Source of the DNA: Ophiothrix spiculata
Taxonomy: Eukaryota; Echinodermata; Ophiuroidea; Amphilepidida; Ophiotrichidae
Strand: one strand, 5' to 3'
DNA length: 23,525 nucleotides
NCBI GenBank assembly: GCA_000969725.1
Contig: JXSR01S018859.1
Shown here: positions 10,303 to 20,260 of the stretch, one piece after another
How positions within the stretch are numbered: position 1 is the first letter of the stretch
How the letters are laid out: every line of letters begins with the position of its first letter
Made by a program: the position numbers and the translations under genes
Notes under the pieces: model-generated
The model's database searches: none
What the model was told of the DNA's origin: nothing
What the model saw: only the letters and a program-made list of their open reading frames with translations

Positions 10303-10661
10303 TTGTCATGAAAATGTATAATTGATATTGCATTTGATATTTCATTGAAAATGCAAATTCAAAAGCTTTTAGAGTCTTTAAAACTGATCATCATGTAGAC
10401 TTGTTTTAAGATCTCTTCACTACCCAGTAGCAGCAATGTGACCCAATTTGCCAATCCAGAAATCCTTTGCAGCCTACAAATCACACTGATACAGCTTTAC
10501 TACATCACAAAACCATTACTACATCACAAAACCATTTCATGTTTCCTTCTCAATTTCACTCAATCTGCCATTGATTTGATGTAACTTACTATTTTGATCA
10601 TGGCGGTCTGCTAAGGAGACATCTCATGTTGTGTTTCTGCTTATCAGGATGATATTCATGT

Positions 10662-10902
10662 GTCAAAAGGGGGGGACTTTGCAGATGATATCAATTTTGA
10701 TTTATCATTTCATCTGTTACAGCATTTTCTAAGCTTTAAAACGACACCTTACTTGTTGAAATTGATCATGGCAATCAAATTTTACAACAGAAAATCTGCT
10801 GAAAATTTTTATTATTTTTTTAAATTTTTTGCTGCCTATTTTCACCAGTTTCTTGAAAAGTGTTCTGTTGCAAAGTCCCCTTTTCAGGGATGAACCATCA
10901 CA
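10662..10902 (+). mobile_element. H-family MITE, array copy 3
   Basis: The left terminus is clipped: it starts aaaagggggggactttgc, missing tgtgatggctcaccccg. The right end is nearly complete (gttgcaaagtccccttttca, gggatgaaccatcacat). The interior is as in copy 1. It lies between S copies 2 and 3. Confidence 0.8.
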
Positions 10903-11239
10903 TATATTTGTCATGAAAACATATAATTGCTATTGCATTTGATATTTCATTGAAAATGAAAATTCAAAAGCTTTTAAAGTCTTTAAAACTGATCATCATG
11001 TAGACTTGTTTTAAGATCTGTGCAGTACCCAGTAGCAGCAATGTGACCCAATTTGCCAATCAATCCAGAAATCATTCGCAGCCTACAAATCACACCGATA
11101 CAGATTTACTACATCACAAAACCATTACTACATCACAAAACCATTTCATGTTTCCTTTTCAATTTCACTCAATCTGCCATCGATTTGATGTAACTTTCTA
11201 TTTTGATCATGGCGGTCTGCTAAGGAGACATCTCATGTT

Positions 11240-11275
11240 ATTGAGTACCTGGCATGGATTTAGAACCGATTTTAA
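11240..11275. repeat. 36-bp patch identical to 8491-8526
   Basis: In the third S copy, the expected gtgtttctacttatcatgat...caaaatga segment is replaced by a 36-base sequence (attgagtacctgg...gattttaa). The same 36 bases occur without mismatch at 8491-8526. Sister S copies at 11940 and 13310 keep the original text. Confidence 0.9.
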
Positions 11276-11440
11276 ATGGATATCTATCTTTGGTAACAGA
11301 CACTTCCCCTTACAATGATGACATAGATCTGGGACATTTTGTTTTTCATATATTGGGTATTTCTTCAGTTTGTCCTCAGTTTCATAAATACAGTGCAGTT
11401 ATGATACTTCTAGAATCAAATCACTGAGACATGACTGAAC

Positions 11441-11631
11441 ATTTATCATTTCATCTGTTACAACATTTTCTAAGCTTTAAAATAACACCTTGTTGGAAAT
11501 GATCAAGGCGATCAAATTTTACAACAGAAAATCTGCTACAAATTCTTATTATTTTCTTTATTTTTGCTGCTTATTTTTACCAGTTTTTGAAAAGTGTCGC
11601 AAAGTCCCCCTTTTCGGGGTGAGCCATCACA
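11441..11631 (+). mobile_element. H-family MITE, array copy 4, 5'-truncated
   Basis: It starts inside the family at atttatcatttcatctgtta directly after S text ending catgactgaac. The right TIR is complete (gcaaagtcccccttttcggg, gtgagccatcaca). Confidence 0.8.
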
Positions 11632-12237
11632 TATATTCATCATGAAAAGAATATACTTGATATTGGATTTGATATTTCATTGAAAATGAAAATTCAAAAG
11701 CTTTTAAAGTCTTTAAAACTGATCACCATGTAGACTTGTTTTAAGATCTTTGCAGTACCCAGTAGCAGCAATGTGACCCAATTTACCAATCCAGAAATCA
11801 TTTGCAGCCTACAAATCACACTGATACAGCTTTACTACATCACAAAACCATTTCATGTTTCCTTCTCAATTTCACTCAATCTGCCATCGATTTGATGTAA
11901 CTTTCTATTTTGATCATGGCGGTCTGCTAAGGAGACATCTCATGTTGTGTTTCTACTTATCATGATGATATTCATGTGTCAAAATGAAATGGATATCTAT
12001 CTTTGGTAACAGACACTTCCCCTTACAATGATGACATAGATCTGGGACATTTTGTTTTCTGTATATTGGGTATTTCTTCAGTTTGTCCCCGGTTTCATAA
12101 TTACAGTGCAGTTATGGTGCTTGTAGAATCAAATCACTGAGACATGACTGAACATCACCGATATGCACTAAAGCCCACTATTGTTGTTTCAAATAAATTT
12201 TGGATACAAATTGATAATCTGAATGCAGCTACACATG

Positions 12238-12502
12238 TGTGATGGCTCAACCCCAAAGGGGGGACTTTGTAGATGATATCAATTTTGATTTTATCATTTC
12301 ATCTGTTACAGCATTTTCTAAGCTTTAAAATGACACCTTACTTGTTGAAATTTATCAAGGCGATCAAATTTTTCAACAGAAAATCTGCTGGAAATTCTTA
12401 TTAGTTTTTACATTTCTTACCTCCTATTTTCACAAGTTTTTATTTTTTACTTTATTTTTTGCTGTCTTTTTTCACCAGTCTCTTGAAAAGTGTGCCAAAG
12501 TC
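12238..12502 (+). mobile_element. H-family MITE, array copy 5, 3'-truncated
   Basis: The left TIR is intact (tgtgatggctcaaccccaaa). The interior carries an extra stretch (12420-12470) where the tttgctg(c/t)c...ttttcacaag text is partly doubled. The right TIR is missing: gccaaagtcg runs straight into S text (ttgatattgcatttg). Confidence 0.8.
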
Positions 12503-12640
12503 GTTGATATTGCATTTGATATTTCATTGAAAAAAATCAAAAACTTTCTTCAAAACTGATCATCATGTAGACTTGTTTTAAGACTTCTGCAGTACCCAGT
12601 AGCATCAATATGTGACCCAATTTGCCAATCCAGAAATCAT

Positions 12641-12998
12641 TTGCAGATAATATCAATTTTGATTTTATCTGTTATAGCATTTTCTAAGCTTTAAAATGAC
12701 ACCTTACTTGTTGTAATTGATCAAGGTAATCAAATTTTACAACAGAAAATCTGCTGGAAATCAATTTTGATTTTTTCATTTTATCTGTTATAGCATTTTC
12801 TAAGCTTTAAAATTACACCTTACTTGTTGAAATTGATCAAGGTAATCAAATTTTACAACAGAAAATCTGCTGGAAATTCTTATTATTTCTTAAAAATTTT
12901 GCCTCCCATTTTCACCAGTTCTTTTTTTTTCTTATTCTTTTTTCGCCAGTTTCTTGAAAAGTGTCCCAAAGTCCCCCTTTCAGGGGTGCGCCATCACA
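12641..12998 (+). mobile_element. H-family MITE, array copies 6 and 7 (rearranged)
   Basis: Copy 6 (12641-12761) joins S text at ttgcag, a word both parents contain at the breakpoint. It ends at ctgctggaaat, where a second H interior (12762-12998) starts at caattttgatt. Copy 7 ends in a right TIR (aaagtccccctttcaggggt, gcgccatcaca). The last full S copy follows. Confidence 0.75.
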
Positions 12999-13600
12999 TA
13001 TATTCACCATGAAAAGAATATACTTGATATTTCATTTGATAATTCATTAAAAAATTCAAAAGCTTTCTTCAAAACTGATCATCATGTAGACTTGTTTTAA
13101 GATTTCTGCAGTACCCAGTAGCAGCAATGTGACAGAATTTGCCAATCCAGAAATCATTTGCAGCCTACAAATCACACTGATACAGCTTTACTACATCACA
13201 AAACCATTTCATGTTTCCTTCTCAATTTCACTCAATCTGCCATTGATTTGATGTAACTTGCTATTTTGATCATGGCGGTCTGCTAAGGAGACATCTCATG
13301 TTGTGTTTCTACTTATCATGATGATATTCATGTGTCAAAATGAAATGGATATCTATCTTTGGTAACAGACACTTCCCCTTACAATGATGACATAGATCTG
13401 GGACATTTTGTTTTTCATATATCAAGTATTTCTTCAGTTTGTCCTCAGTTTCATAATTACAGTGCAGTTATGGTGTTTCTAGAATCAAATCACTTGAGTC
13501 ATGACTGGACATCACCGATATGCAGTCTATAAGCCAACTATTGTTGTTTCTAATAAATTTTGGATTCAAATTGATAATCTGAACGCAGCTACACATATCC

Positions 13601-14695
13601 GCAAGTCATTGCAAGGATAGGGCATTGAAAGCATGCAACACCATTTCCAATCAGTAATCAATAGTATTTAAAAAGATCCTGCACCCATGGAAATCGTTAC
13701 GTAGATTGCACACACAATTCTGTTACATATATCTCTAAATTGTCATGTCCAAGGATTATTTGATGAAATTTCTGTGATATTGCTGGACTCTGAAAGTACC
13801 ATTACTACACCCAGTTGCTAAACCATTGTGGTACTATAGTGTGGGCATGATATAGGCTACAGTATACACAATACTTCTACAGTTTGTTATTATACAAGAT
13901 TAAAGTTCAACTGAAGATGATAGTTGGTTTTTTTGCATTAACAAAATACTTAGAAAAAGGACATAGGAAAAACTCAGACAAGTCAGTTGTAGTACGTTAC
14001 TTTAGTATTTTACAATTACTACTGGCAAAAATAATCAGGTAAAGAATTGCAATTTTCTTCAATATTCCTCCAAAATCATATAAAACTACTTGTAGGTTAT
14101 ACATGTATTATTATAAACATGTTCTACCAATTCATGTAAAAAATATGTAGGTAAAAAATTAGAATCTAGGCCAATCCCTTTAAGTAAACTAAATATAAAG
14201 GATCCATATAACTGAACAACATTCCAGTTTGGTAGACAAAATCCAACATGTCATTTTTACACTGCTAGAACTTAAGAGTCTACACTTATCTTTCACTGCA
14301 ATTTTGAAAACACTGAATAACATTCCGTATCTTCCTTGTTAATTCAGAGAGGTGTTGCAGACATTACCTTTAAGATAATTTCCAGCTCAATTTGCCTGGT
14401 GCCTATTTCTTTATTTAATTGTCTTGCTATGATCAAAATTGCTTATTCAGTTAGCACGAATGTACGTGCATGTTCCATTTAAGCTTACAAGAGTGTTATA
14501 TCGTGAATGTGTGAACTCCCAAGCTATTTGAAGTGAAATTGTTCATGCTTGTTCACACCTTAGAAGAGGAAATTGATGATGGAATAACATTACCGTGGCA
14601 TATGGAATTCCATTTCTGTGGCCCAGTTAAGCTTATTATTTGACAAAAATAATGTTACATTTTACCTGTATGAAATTCATATGTTTTGACCGCAG
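13601..14695. other. Non-repetitive intron-like DNA
   Basis: AT-rich sequence without recognised repeats. A CAG|GTAAAG donor-like site follows 14038, but the frame that would end in the phase needed by the exon at 14696 contains a stop. No upstream partner exon could be supported here. Confidence 0.5.
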
Positions 14696-14743
14696 AAACA
14701 GTAGCATGTCCTGTTTCTATCAAGGTGGGCTCTAGTATTGCAG
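14696..14743 (+). CDS. Internal exon 1 of an unrecognised protein
   Basis: This 48-nt exon sits between gttttgaccgcag and CAG|GTAAAA. It has two leading bases, then TVACPVSIKVGSSIA, and one trailing G. That G joins GA at the start of the exon at 15240 to give a glycine codon, so the splice phases match. The acceptor's pyrimidine tract is only fair. The other two frames contain stops. Hydrophobic and small residues alternate, as in a beta strand, but no domain is recognised. It belongs with the exons at 15240 and 16278. Confidence 0.55.
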
Positions 14744-15239
14744 GTAAAACAACATTATTTGTAATATGTTTGAAACATTTTGTGTCTGATATCATTTTTG
14801 TGCTTTGATTCAAATCATAATTCATTCGCTGTAGGTTTTTAAACAAGACTGTGATATGTTTCTCAAGACAATTTTAGTTGATGTTACTAATGAAAAGGGA
14901 AACACCTTCCCCCGAACAACAACAACAACAACCAGGACAATGCCAGGACTATAATAAATCCCATCAAAATTTCTTAAATTTATTTTTTTTTTTCTGGCTG
15001 AAAAGTGGTGCGGCCAAAGCCCACATGGTCCACACTGTTCCGACGCCCTTGACAACAACAACACAAACAGGGATTAAGAAAAGGTTTTGGTGGATAGACT
15101 GAATCAGGCTTAGCTGATTTTACATAGCATAATCATACATTGATTGTATGGTTTTTACAGATATTGGTTGAAATTGAAAAAAAATCTCAGCTTTAGTTAA
15201 ATACCTTAATTTTGTCGTATTTATTTTTGTTTTTTGCAG
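14744..15239 (+). other. Intron between exons 1 and 2
   Basis: The intron is 496 bp from GTAAAA to a strong acceptor (ttatttttgttttttgcag). It contains a (CAA)n run at 14917-14932, partly repeated as caacaacaacacaaacag at 15052-15069. Open frames on both strands here (14822-15102) are intronic noise. Confidence 0.6.
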
Positions 15240-15343
15240 GAATTAAAGTACTGAGCTTCACACACACAGAACCAATTGAGGTACCAAGTGTTAAGAAAGG
15301 TGAACATGATGAATTCCTCAGGACACAGTCAGATTCACAATTA
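15240..15343 (+). CDS. Internal exon 2 of an unrecognised protein
   Basis: A strong acceptor (ttttgttttttgcag) and a consensus donor (TTA|GTAAGT) bracket 104 nt. The only open frame has two leading bases, then 34 codons. They start IKVLSFTHTEPIEVPSVKKG, continue EHDEFLRTQSDSQL and end in phase 0. The first half looks like a beta-rich segment and the second is charged and polar, perhaps a linker. Phase 1 entry fits the exon at 14696 and phase 0 exit fits the one at 16278. I do not recognise the family. This is the best-supported exon in the window. Confidence 0.75.
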
Positions 15344-15548
15344 GTAAGTCAGCTACTTAATACAGTGAAATGATAAGGGGAAATAAGGATAATATAAGTT
15401 TAATCTTCCTGAATACTGTGTTTTAACACATGCAATGAGATATAAATAGTCATATTGTTGTCACATGAAAAGTAAGTTATTGTAATGCAATTTCATAAAG
15501 GAGAATTGATGTTTTGACCATCGTTTAAACAACCAATTTACCTATTAA

Positions 15549-15867
15549 AGGAGCTAGGTCCGATTATTCAAAATTCAGTTTTCAATATCATATAAAAGAT
15601 GACCACTCAAGAGGTCTAAGTTTCAAATTTCATGTGAATTGGTCAAACTGTTTTGATTTCTTGGGCAATATTGTATTTCAGAGCAGCCTATACGTTACTG
15701 TGTAAAATTAATTATGGTTACCATAACTAGACACATTTTCATATATATTTTCAAAACGGAACATAACTCAGCTGTGAAATTTCACATGAGAAAAATATGA
15801 GCAACATTTTGGTGCCAACATCTCAAAAAGTTTGAAAAAAAATTTGAGGCAATCGCACCGTGCTCCT
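15549..15867. mobile_element. TTAA-bounded MITE in the intron
   Basis: The ends AGGAGCTAGGTCCGATTATT and (inverted) gaggcaatcgcaccgtgctcct are imperfect inverted repeats of about 25 bp. Each end is flanked by TTAA (15545-15548 and 15868-15871), pointing to a piggyBac-type MITE. The 319-bp interior has no transposase. It lies inside the intron between exons 2 and 3. Confidence 0.75.
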
Positions 15868-16277
15868 TTAAGGGACAATTCACAATCTATGAATCTAACC
15901 TGGAGCAACAGGCGCAATCTTGCGTGACTTCCAAAAAATTCGAAAATGTTTACAATTCAAGGTTTACACTGTCTTGACTATCTGTCAAGCATGATTTTAA
16001 AAAATCCAGAGGTCTGTATAATTTCCTTGGTTAAAAAGAACATCATTTAGACAGATGAGGTATATGGTATCCAAGGACACTCTCTTATTTGGTAAGAGAT
16101 TACATGCAGTACCATTGCAAGTATTTTAGCCTATTGCATGTAAATACCATATCTTAACCACATAGCAATGTGGGCAGACATTGGGAAGTAATTAATAATC
16201 CAACCTTTCATTTGGAATTGAAATAGAGCAATTTGATAATTGCACAATATGATATTTTTAATTTTGTATTGACCCAG

Positions 16278-16349
16278 GATTTACATGCAGTAGAAGATAA
16301 CATTGTGAGGCAAGAGGACCTTCTCAAGAGTTTATCAGCTGCATTACCT
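16278..16349 (+). CDS. Internal exon 3 of an unrecognised protein
   Basis: This 72-nt exon is bounded by tattgacccag and CCT|GTAAGT. It encodes exactly 24 codons, DLHAVEDNIVRQEDLLKS then LSAALP, phase 0 on both sides, following exon 2 without a shift. The pattern of hydrophobic residues every three or four positions suggests an amphipathic helix or coiled coil. The next exon must start in phase 0; the candidate at 21046 does. Confidence 0.7.
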
Positions 16350-16421
16350 GTAAGTAGTAACGATGCAGTTGTTTCATGAAACTTCATAGGAGTCTATTAT
16401 AGTGCATTTCGTCATGTAAGA

Positions 16422-16638
16422 GCAAGAAAGTCATCTGCAATAGCTGCCATTTTACATATATTTGAATTGCTCACTGTAGAATGTCCAGTCTTGGGTCAGT
16501 GACTCTTGAAATGGTTCTTCAGGCGACACCGTCAGCTGAAGAACCATTTAAAGAGCCACTGATCCAAGACTATACATGCTACAGTGTGGAATTCAAATTT
16601 ATGTAAAATTGCAGCCATTGCAGATACAACTTTCTTGC
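16422..16638 (+). ncRNA. Long near-perfect hairpin, possible hairpin-RNA locus
   Basis: Left arm 16422-16522 and right arm 16536-16638 are inverted copies, about 88% identical by eye (12 substitutions and one 2-base gap). The loop is 13 nt (gcgacaccgtcag). The inner 36 bp of each arm differ at three positions, one of which would be a G-U pair in RNA. It sits 72 bp downstream of exon 3, so it would be carried in the host transcript. It could be a young miRNA or hairpin-siRNA precursor, or a foldback MITE. The ends lack a clear target duplication. Confidence 0.5.
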
Positions 16639-16968
16639 ACACGCTTTCTTGTTTCACCATAGGTCAGGTTTTCCCAGACCACACGCGATATAAGTGGTTA
16701 AAGCAGTTTATGGTTTGTATGTCACTGGCCAATCTCGAATATGCAGGTCATCGTTTGGTTGAAAACTTCCCAAAGAATCAGCCAGATTTAATGCTTTGTG
16801 GTCTTTTATGAGCAATAGTTTGGTTTATTTACTTCATATTCCTCCCTAAGTATTACTTCCATGGGAAATCTTTTTAAATATAAATTATGGTTTAGTGCCA
16901 GATTTAGGCTCAAGATATTTGACTGAATCTGATTTATCAATTTGAACTTTTCAACTCTAAAGACAATT

Positions 16969-17815
16969 ATTCAGAAACTAGGTTGAGACATTTCTGGAGT
17001 GGACCACAAATTTCCCCATGCCCTTCCTTGTGACGTAGAATAGACCAAAGACGGATCTGAATTACGGTGAAGGGCAAGTTGGTTAATTTGTGGAAAAGCT
17101 TTGAAAGAATCCAGATACATATATCCAGATGCATACCAGTCTTAATTATTATGAACTTGAATAGTTTATTCACGTTTTTGCATTTGCAATGCATGTATCA
17201 TACAAAATGAACATGAAGTTGCCAATCAGCATTCAGATATATTGCCCAATTACTACGTCTTAAAACAAAATAAATTGTTGAAATTGCATAAAATATTCAG
17301 AAACTAGGTTGAGACATTTCTGGAGTGGACCACAAATTTCCCCATGCCCTTCCTTGTGACATAGAATAGACCAAAGACGAATTTGAATTACGGTGAAGGG
17401 CAAGTTGGCTAATTTGTGGAAAAGCTTTGAAAGAATCCAGATATATATCCAGATACATTCCAGTCTTAATTATTGTTAACTCGCATAGTTTGTTCACATT
17501 TAGTTGCATTTGCAATGCATGTTGTATTACAAAATATAAAGTTGCCAATTAATATTCAAATATGTGATGGCTCACCCCGAAAGGGGGGACTTTCCAGATG
17601 ATATTAATTTTGATTTTTTCATTTCATCTGTTGCAGCATTTTCTTAGCTTTTAAATGACACCTTACTTGTTAAAATTTCTATTTTTTGCTGCCTATTTTC
17701 ACTTGTTTCTTGAAAAGTGTTCAGTCGCAAAGTCCCCCTTTTCGGGTGAGTCATCACATATATTGCTCATTTACTATGTCTTAAAACAAAATTTAAAATT
17801 GCAAAAAATACTGGT
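16969..17815. repeat. 326-bp tandem duplication, second copy interrupted by a MITE
   Basis: Unit 1 is 16969-17294 and unit 2 starts at 17295 with the same attcagaaactaggttgaga. The alignment continues through ggtgaagggcaagttgg, gaaagaatccagata, gcatttgcaatgcatgt and cttaaaacaaaat, with scattered differences. Unit 2 is lengthened by the H element at 17563-17758. Minus-strand frames of 75 and 83 codons in the two units are paralogous chance frames. Confidence 0.92.
17563..17758 (+). mobile_element. H-family MITE, solo copy with known empty site
   Basis: This 196-bp copy starts TGTGATGGCTCACCCCGAAA and ends ttttcgggtgagtcatcaca. It is flanked by TA (17561-17562 and 17759-17760). The matching spot in the first duplication unit (attcagatatattgccc, near 17230) lacks it, proving insertion at TA after the duplication. 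It is shorter than the 265-bp copy at 18953 because the poly-pyrimidine interior is deleted. Confidence 0.92.
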
Positions 17816-18530
17816 TTTTGTTGGCCAAGTGGAAGAGAAATATTCACCTGTTTTATATCACTTTGAAGCTTGTGTTTTGGAAAATTCCAATCTGCCCTCA
17901 CATTGCCAGTTAGGTGACTTTATGCTCATTTATTCTGCTAATAATTAGGTGTTTATGCAATGTAAATAGTATTTAATTAAAGGAACTTAAACAGACTTTT
18001 GACAGTTTTGACATAGAAATACTGGTCATAGCAACTTTAATGATAGATTTTCTGAGCGAAATCTCTGGATAACCGTCAATTTGTGACCAGCGCATATGTC
18101 CCTTAGATCCTGGCATAATTTATGCATCCTGATTGCTTCAAGATGTTTGAATTAACAGAGGTATTCTAAGCCAAAAATAATGACTTTATGTAAACAAAGA
18201 TAAATCTGACGGACCCTTGAGAACTCCACTGCCCTTCCTTATACCTAGGGCCAGGCTTTGTGAGGACAGGTATGTTTGTCGCCGAGCTGTAATTTGTCGC
18301 TTCATTTAGGTCAATGTTTATGTTGATCTTTGGTCAATTTGAGATTGAAATTATCGCAACATTGTAAAGTGTCTGTCCAGCTAATTTATTGTTTTAATGG
18401 TGCATTAGCTGGAGGTCATTGCATATTCTAGGCGCATTTTGTAGCAAAGTGGGTGTTCATGCAAAGCAAATGGAGAGACCAAAGAATTTGTAGCAAAGTT
18501 GTATCTGTAAAGTCAATCTCAGAAATAAGC
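17816..18530. other. Non-coding stretch, weak exon-like frame at its start
   Basis: An open frame at 17815-17915 reads VEEKYSPVLYHFEACVLENS, but its only plausible acceptor has the wrong phase to follow exon 3. Further on, ccagctaatttattg and the inverted cattagctgg make a small stem at 18377-18413. No other structure was seen. Confidence 0.45.
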
Positions 18531-18810
18531 TCCCCGTTTCGCGGGGTTTTTACTCATTAACGCGTGTTGTCAAGAAGTACTCTGCGCCGTACGCGACACA
18601 CTGCAATTCACGCAGTTTGATGTGATAGGTTGTTCCCGCGAGCGTCACGCCAAGTTCTTGTCACTGGGGAAAATTGACCAGTCAAAACGATCGTCATGCG
18701 TCAGCTGATTCAGGTGATTTAAATTCTGAATTACGCGTACGCACGGACTGCGTAGAAGCACAATTGTTTGAATATTTTGGACGCGCTTTTCAGGGAGCTT
18801 ATTTATAAGA
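18531..18810. promoter_or_regulatory. Isolated CpG-dense patch with TATA-like box
   Basis: About two dozen CpG dinucleotides occur in roughly 260 bp (for example ttcgcgggg, aacgcgtg, gcgccgtacgcgacac, cccgcgagcgtcacgcc, ttacgcgtacgcacgg), while neighbouring kilobases have very few. A G+C stem (ccccg-tttcg-cgggg, 18532-18546) opens it and a TATA-like ttatttataag (18799-18809) closes it. It may be an unmethylated regulatory element or promoter, or a young CpG-rich insert. No exon downstream was confirmed. Confidence 0.35.
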
Positions 18811-18952
18811 TAGACTTTAGTGTTCCTAGAACTGCATTCAAGTTTACAAGATCCTTCATTTTTTTCAAAAGAAGAGGTGAGGACCAATTCTATACTTGCT
18901 TGCTGAGTTTTGAAATCCTTGCTCCAATAACATTTTATGAAGGTATACTATA

Positions 18953-19217
18953 TGTGATGACTCACCCCGAAAAGGGGGACTTTGTGACAGAACAGTTTTC
19001 AAGATACAGGTGAAAATAGGCAGCAAAAAAATAAACAAAATAATAAGAATTTCTAGCAGATTTTCAATTGTAAAATTTGATCACCTTGATCAATTTCAAC
19101 AAGTAAGGTGTCATTTTAAAGCTTAGAAATTGCTGCAACAGATGAAATGAAAATACAATCAAAATTGATATCATCTTCAAAGTTCCCCCCCCCCCCCTTT
19201 CGGGGTGAGCCATCACA
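18953..19217 (-). mobile_element. H-family MITE, full-length, reverse orientation
   Basis: The TIRs are tgtgatgactcaccccgaaa at the left and tttcggggtgagccatcaca at the right, flanked by TA (18951-18952 and 19218-19219). Read from the right it follows the array copies: gatgatatcaattttgat, acagc/gcaac region, aagctttaaaatgacacct, gatcaaggtgatcaaatttt. A 13-C run (19185-19197) sits next to the right TIR. This 265-bp copy is the best model of the intact element here. Confidence 0.92.
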
Positions 19218-20260
19218 TATGTTCTATGCAAGGGATAGTGAGTTTCAGATGAACTGGTTTCTTATGCAAGTCTAACTGAAATCTATATACCCACTCTATA
19301 GGCCAAACAAAAATTATTGGACAGTGTAACCAAAAATGCAGAGTGCAGGGTCCCATTGTTTGTAAATGCAATTTGCAACCTGTAGTTTTGTTTATTAAAT
19401 ATTGTCAAATAAATCTTTGATAGGTCTATAGGGATGTATTACTTGAGGTGTCCTGAATTTGCATTGTGACTGAAAAATGACACTCTATTTTAGAAATGAT
19501 TGCATAATATCTTCCATATGCTCGAGTGCAGGTTTCATTTGGAATAGTGCAATTGAGTTTTTGATCTAAAACATCATAACCAGGGTCGGAAAAAGTGACC
19601 CGCATTCGTGATCACCCAAATTGCTACAAGGAAGACAGCTCAGTATGGATTGTAATTCATCTAGACATGTAATTAGTGCGGGTAGTTGATTTAGATTGGA
19701 GGCATCCTATTTATCAAAAGGATGAGTCTGTTGATGAGTAGCAGACAGGATGGGGTAGCTGGATGATTGTCATATGGAGTCATCTTCTTGGAAGGAGCCC
19801 TGATGAATGATATGATCCATTGGTTTGGGTAGCATTGATGGTATAGTGTAAATTTTGGTGCTAAGCTTAATTGAATCTGATGGAAAAAAGCTTTCAAAAT
19901 GATTAACAAATGAATAAGATTCAGTTTTACTGAAGGTATAAAAAGTCCTATGCTGGTCTCGTAATGCAATAATCCATGTTATTTTGTCATAGAAAATATG
20001 GAAGAAATATTTCTAGGCACTTAAAATAAATTGTGTTTTATTTTAATTATGGGGCTGCGTGACCAAGATTTTGTATTTATACAACTTAACGGACAAAAAA
20101 TCTGCCGTTTTTTTAATGTAATCTTGACTGTCAAATGTAATTTTTACATATCACAAGCTTTTACTGCATGGTTTTGGCAAAAGAAAAAAAATAAACCAAC
20201 TAAACCTTCTTGGAACATCTGTCCTCCTATCAATCTCTTTATTCCTCATTTAAACATTAA
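19218..20260. other. Non-coding stretch, no supported gene
   Basis: AT-rich DNA. The 92-codon minus-strand frame (19691-19969) and the first part of a 119-codon plus-strand frame (20031-20390) show no splice borders, domain or composition signal. Nothing repetitive was recognised. Confidence 0.5.

Larger units (their letters stand above)
9291..13600. repeat. Scrambled array of alternating H and S repeats
   Basis: Seven H pieces alternate with six copies of a second sequence, S. S begins gatatttcatt, then gtagcagcaatgtgaccca (near 9642, 10427, 11033, 11762, 12600, 13119), gatcatggcggtctgctaa (9793, 10597, 11206, 11912, 13267) and ggatatctatctttggtaac. The fullest S copies (from 11632 and 12999) end ttttgga(t)acaaattgataatctgaa(t/c)gcagctacaca. 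Spacing between S copies is 519-838 bp, varying with deletions and insertions. All copies face the same way, which suggests growth by unequal exchange rather than independent insertion. Confidence 0.85.

Noticed and set aside
10061..10345. Overlapping open frames on both strands, 70-94 codons
   Set aside because: They are mirror images created by the palindrome at 10147-10302.
9291..13600. Regularly recurring units that might suggest a CRISPR array or rDNA spacer
   Set aside because: Units are hundreds of bases long, with TIR-bearing transposon parts and no short repeat-spacer pattern or rRNA sequence.
16664..16746. Exon-like segment between tttcaccatag and gcag|gtcatc
   Set aside because: Read in phase 0, as needed after exon 3, it hits a stop, and the acceptor is poor.
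16967..17548. Two similar minus-strand frames (75 and 83 codons)
   Set aside because: They are the same chance frame seen in both units of the tandem duplication. The frames are not preserved at their ends.
18532..18551. G+C stem followed by five T, like a bacterial intrinsic terminator
   Set aside because: The window is animal-like with no bacterial genes. The stem is part of a CpG-rich patch and the resemblance is coincidental.
18768..19013. 81-codon plus-strand frame downstream of the TATA-like box
   Set aside because: It continues into the H MITE at 18953 and has no initiation or splice support.
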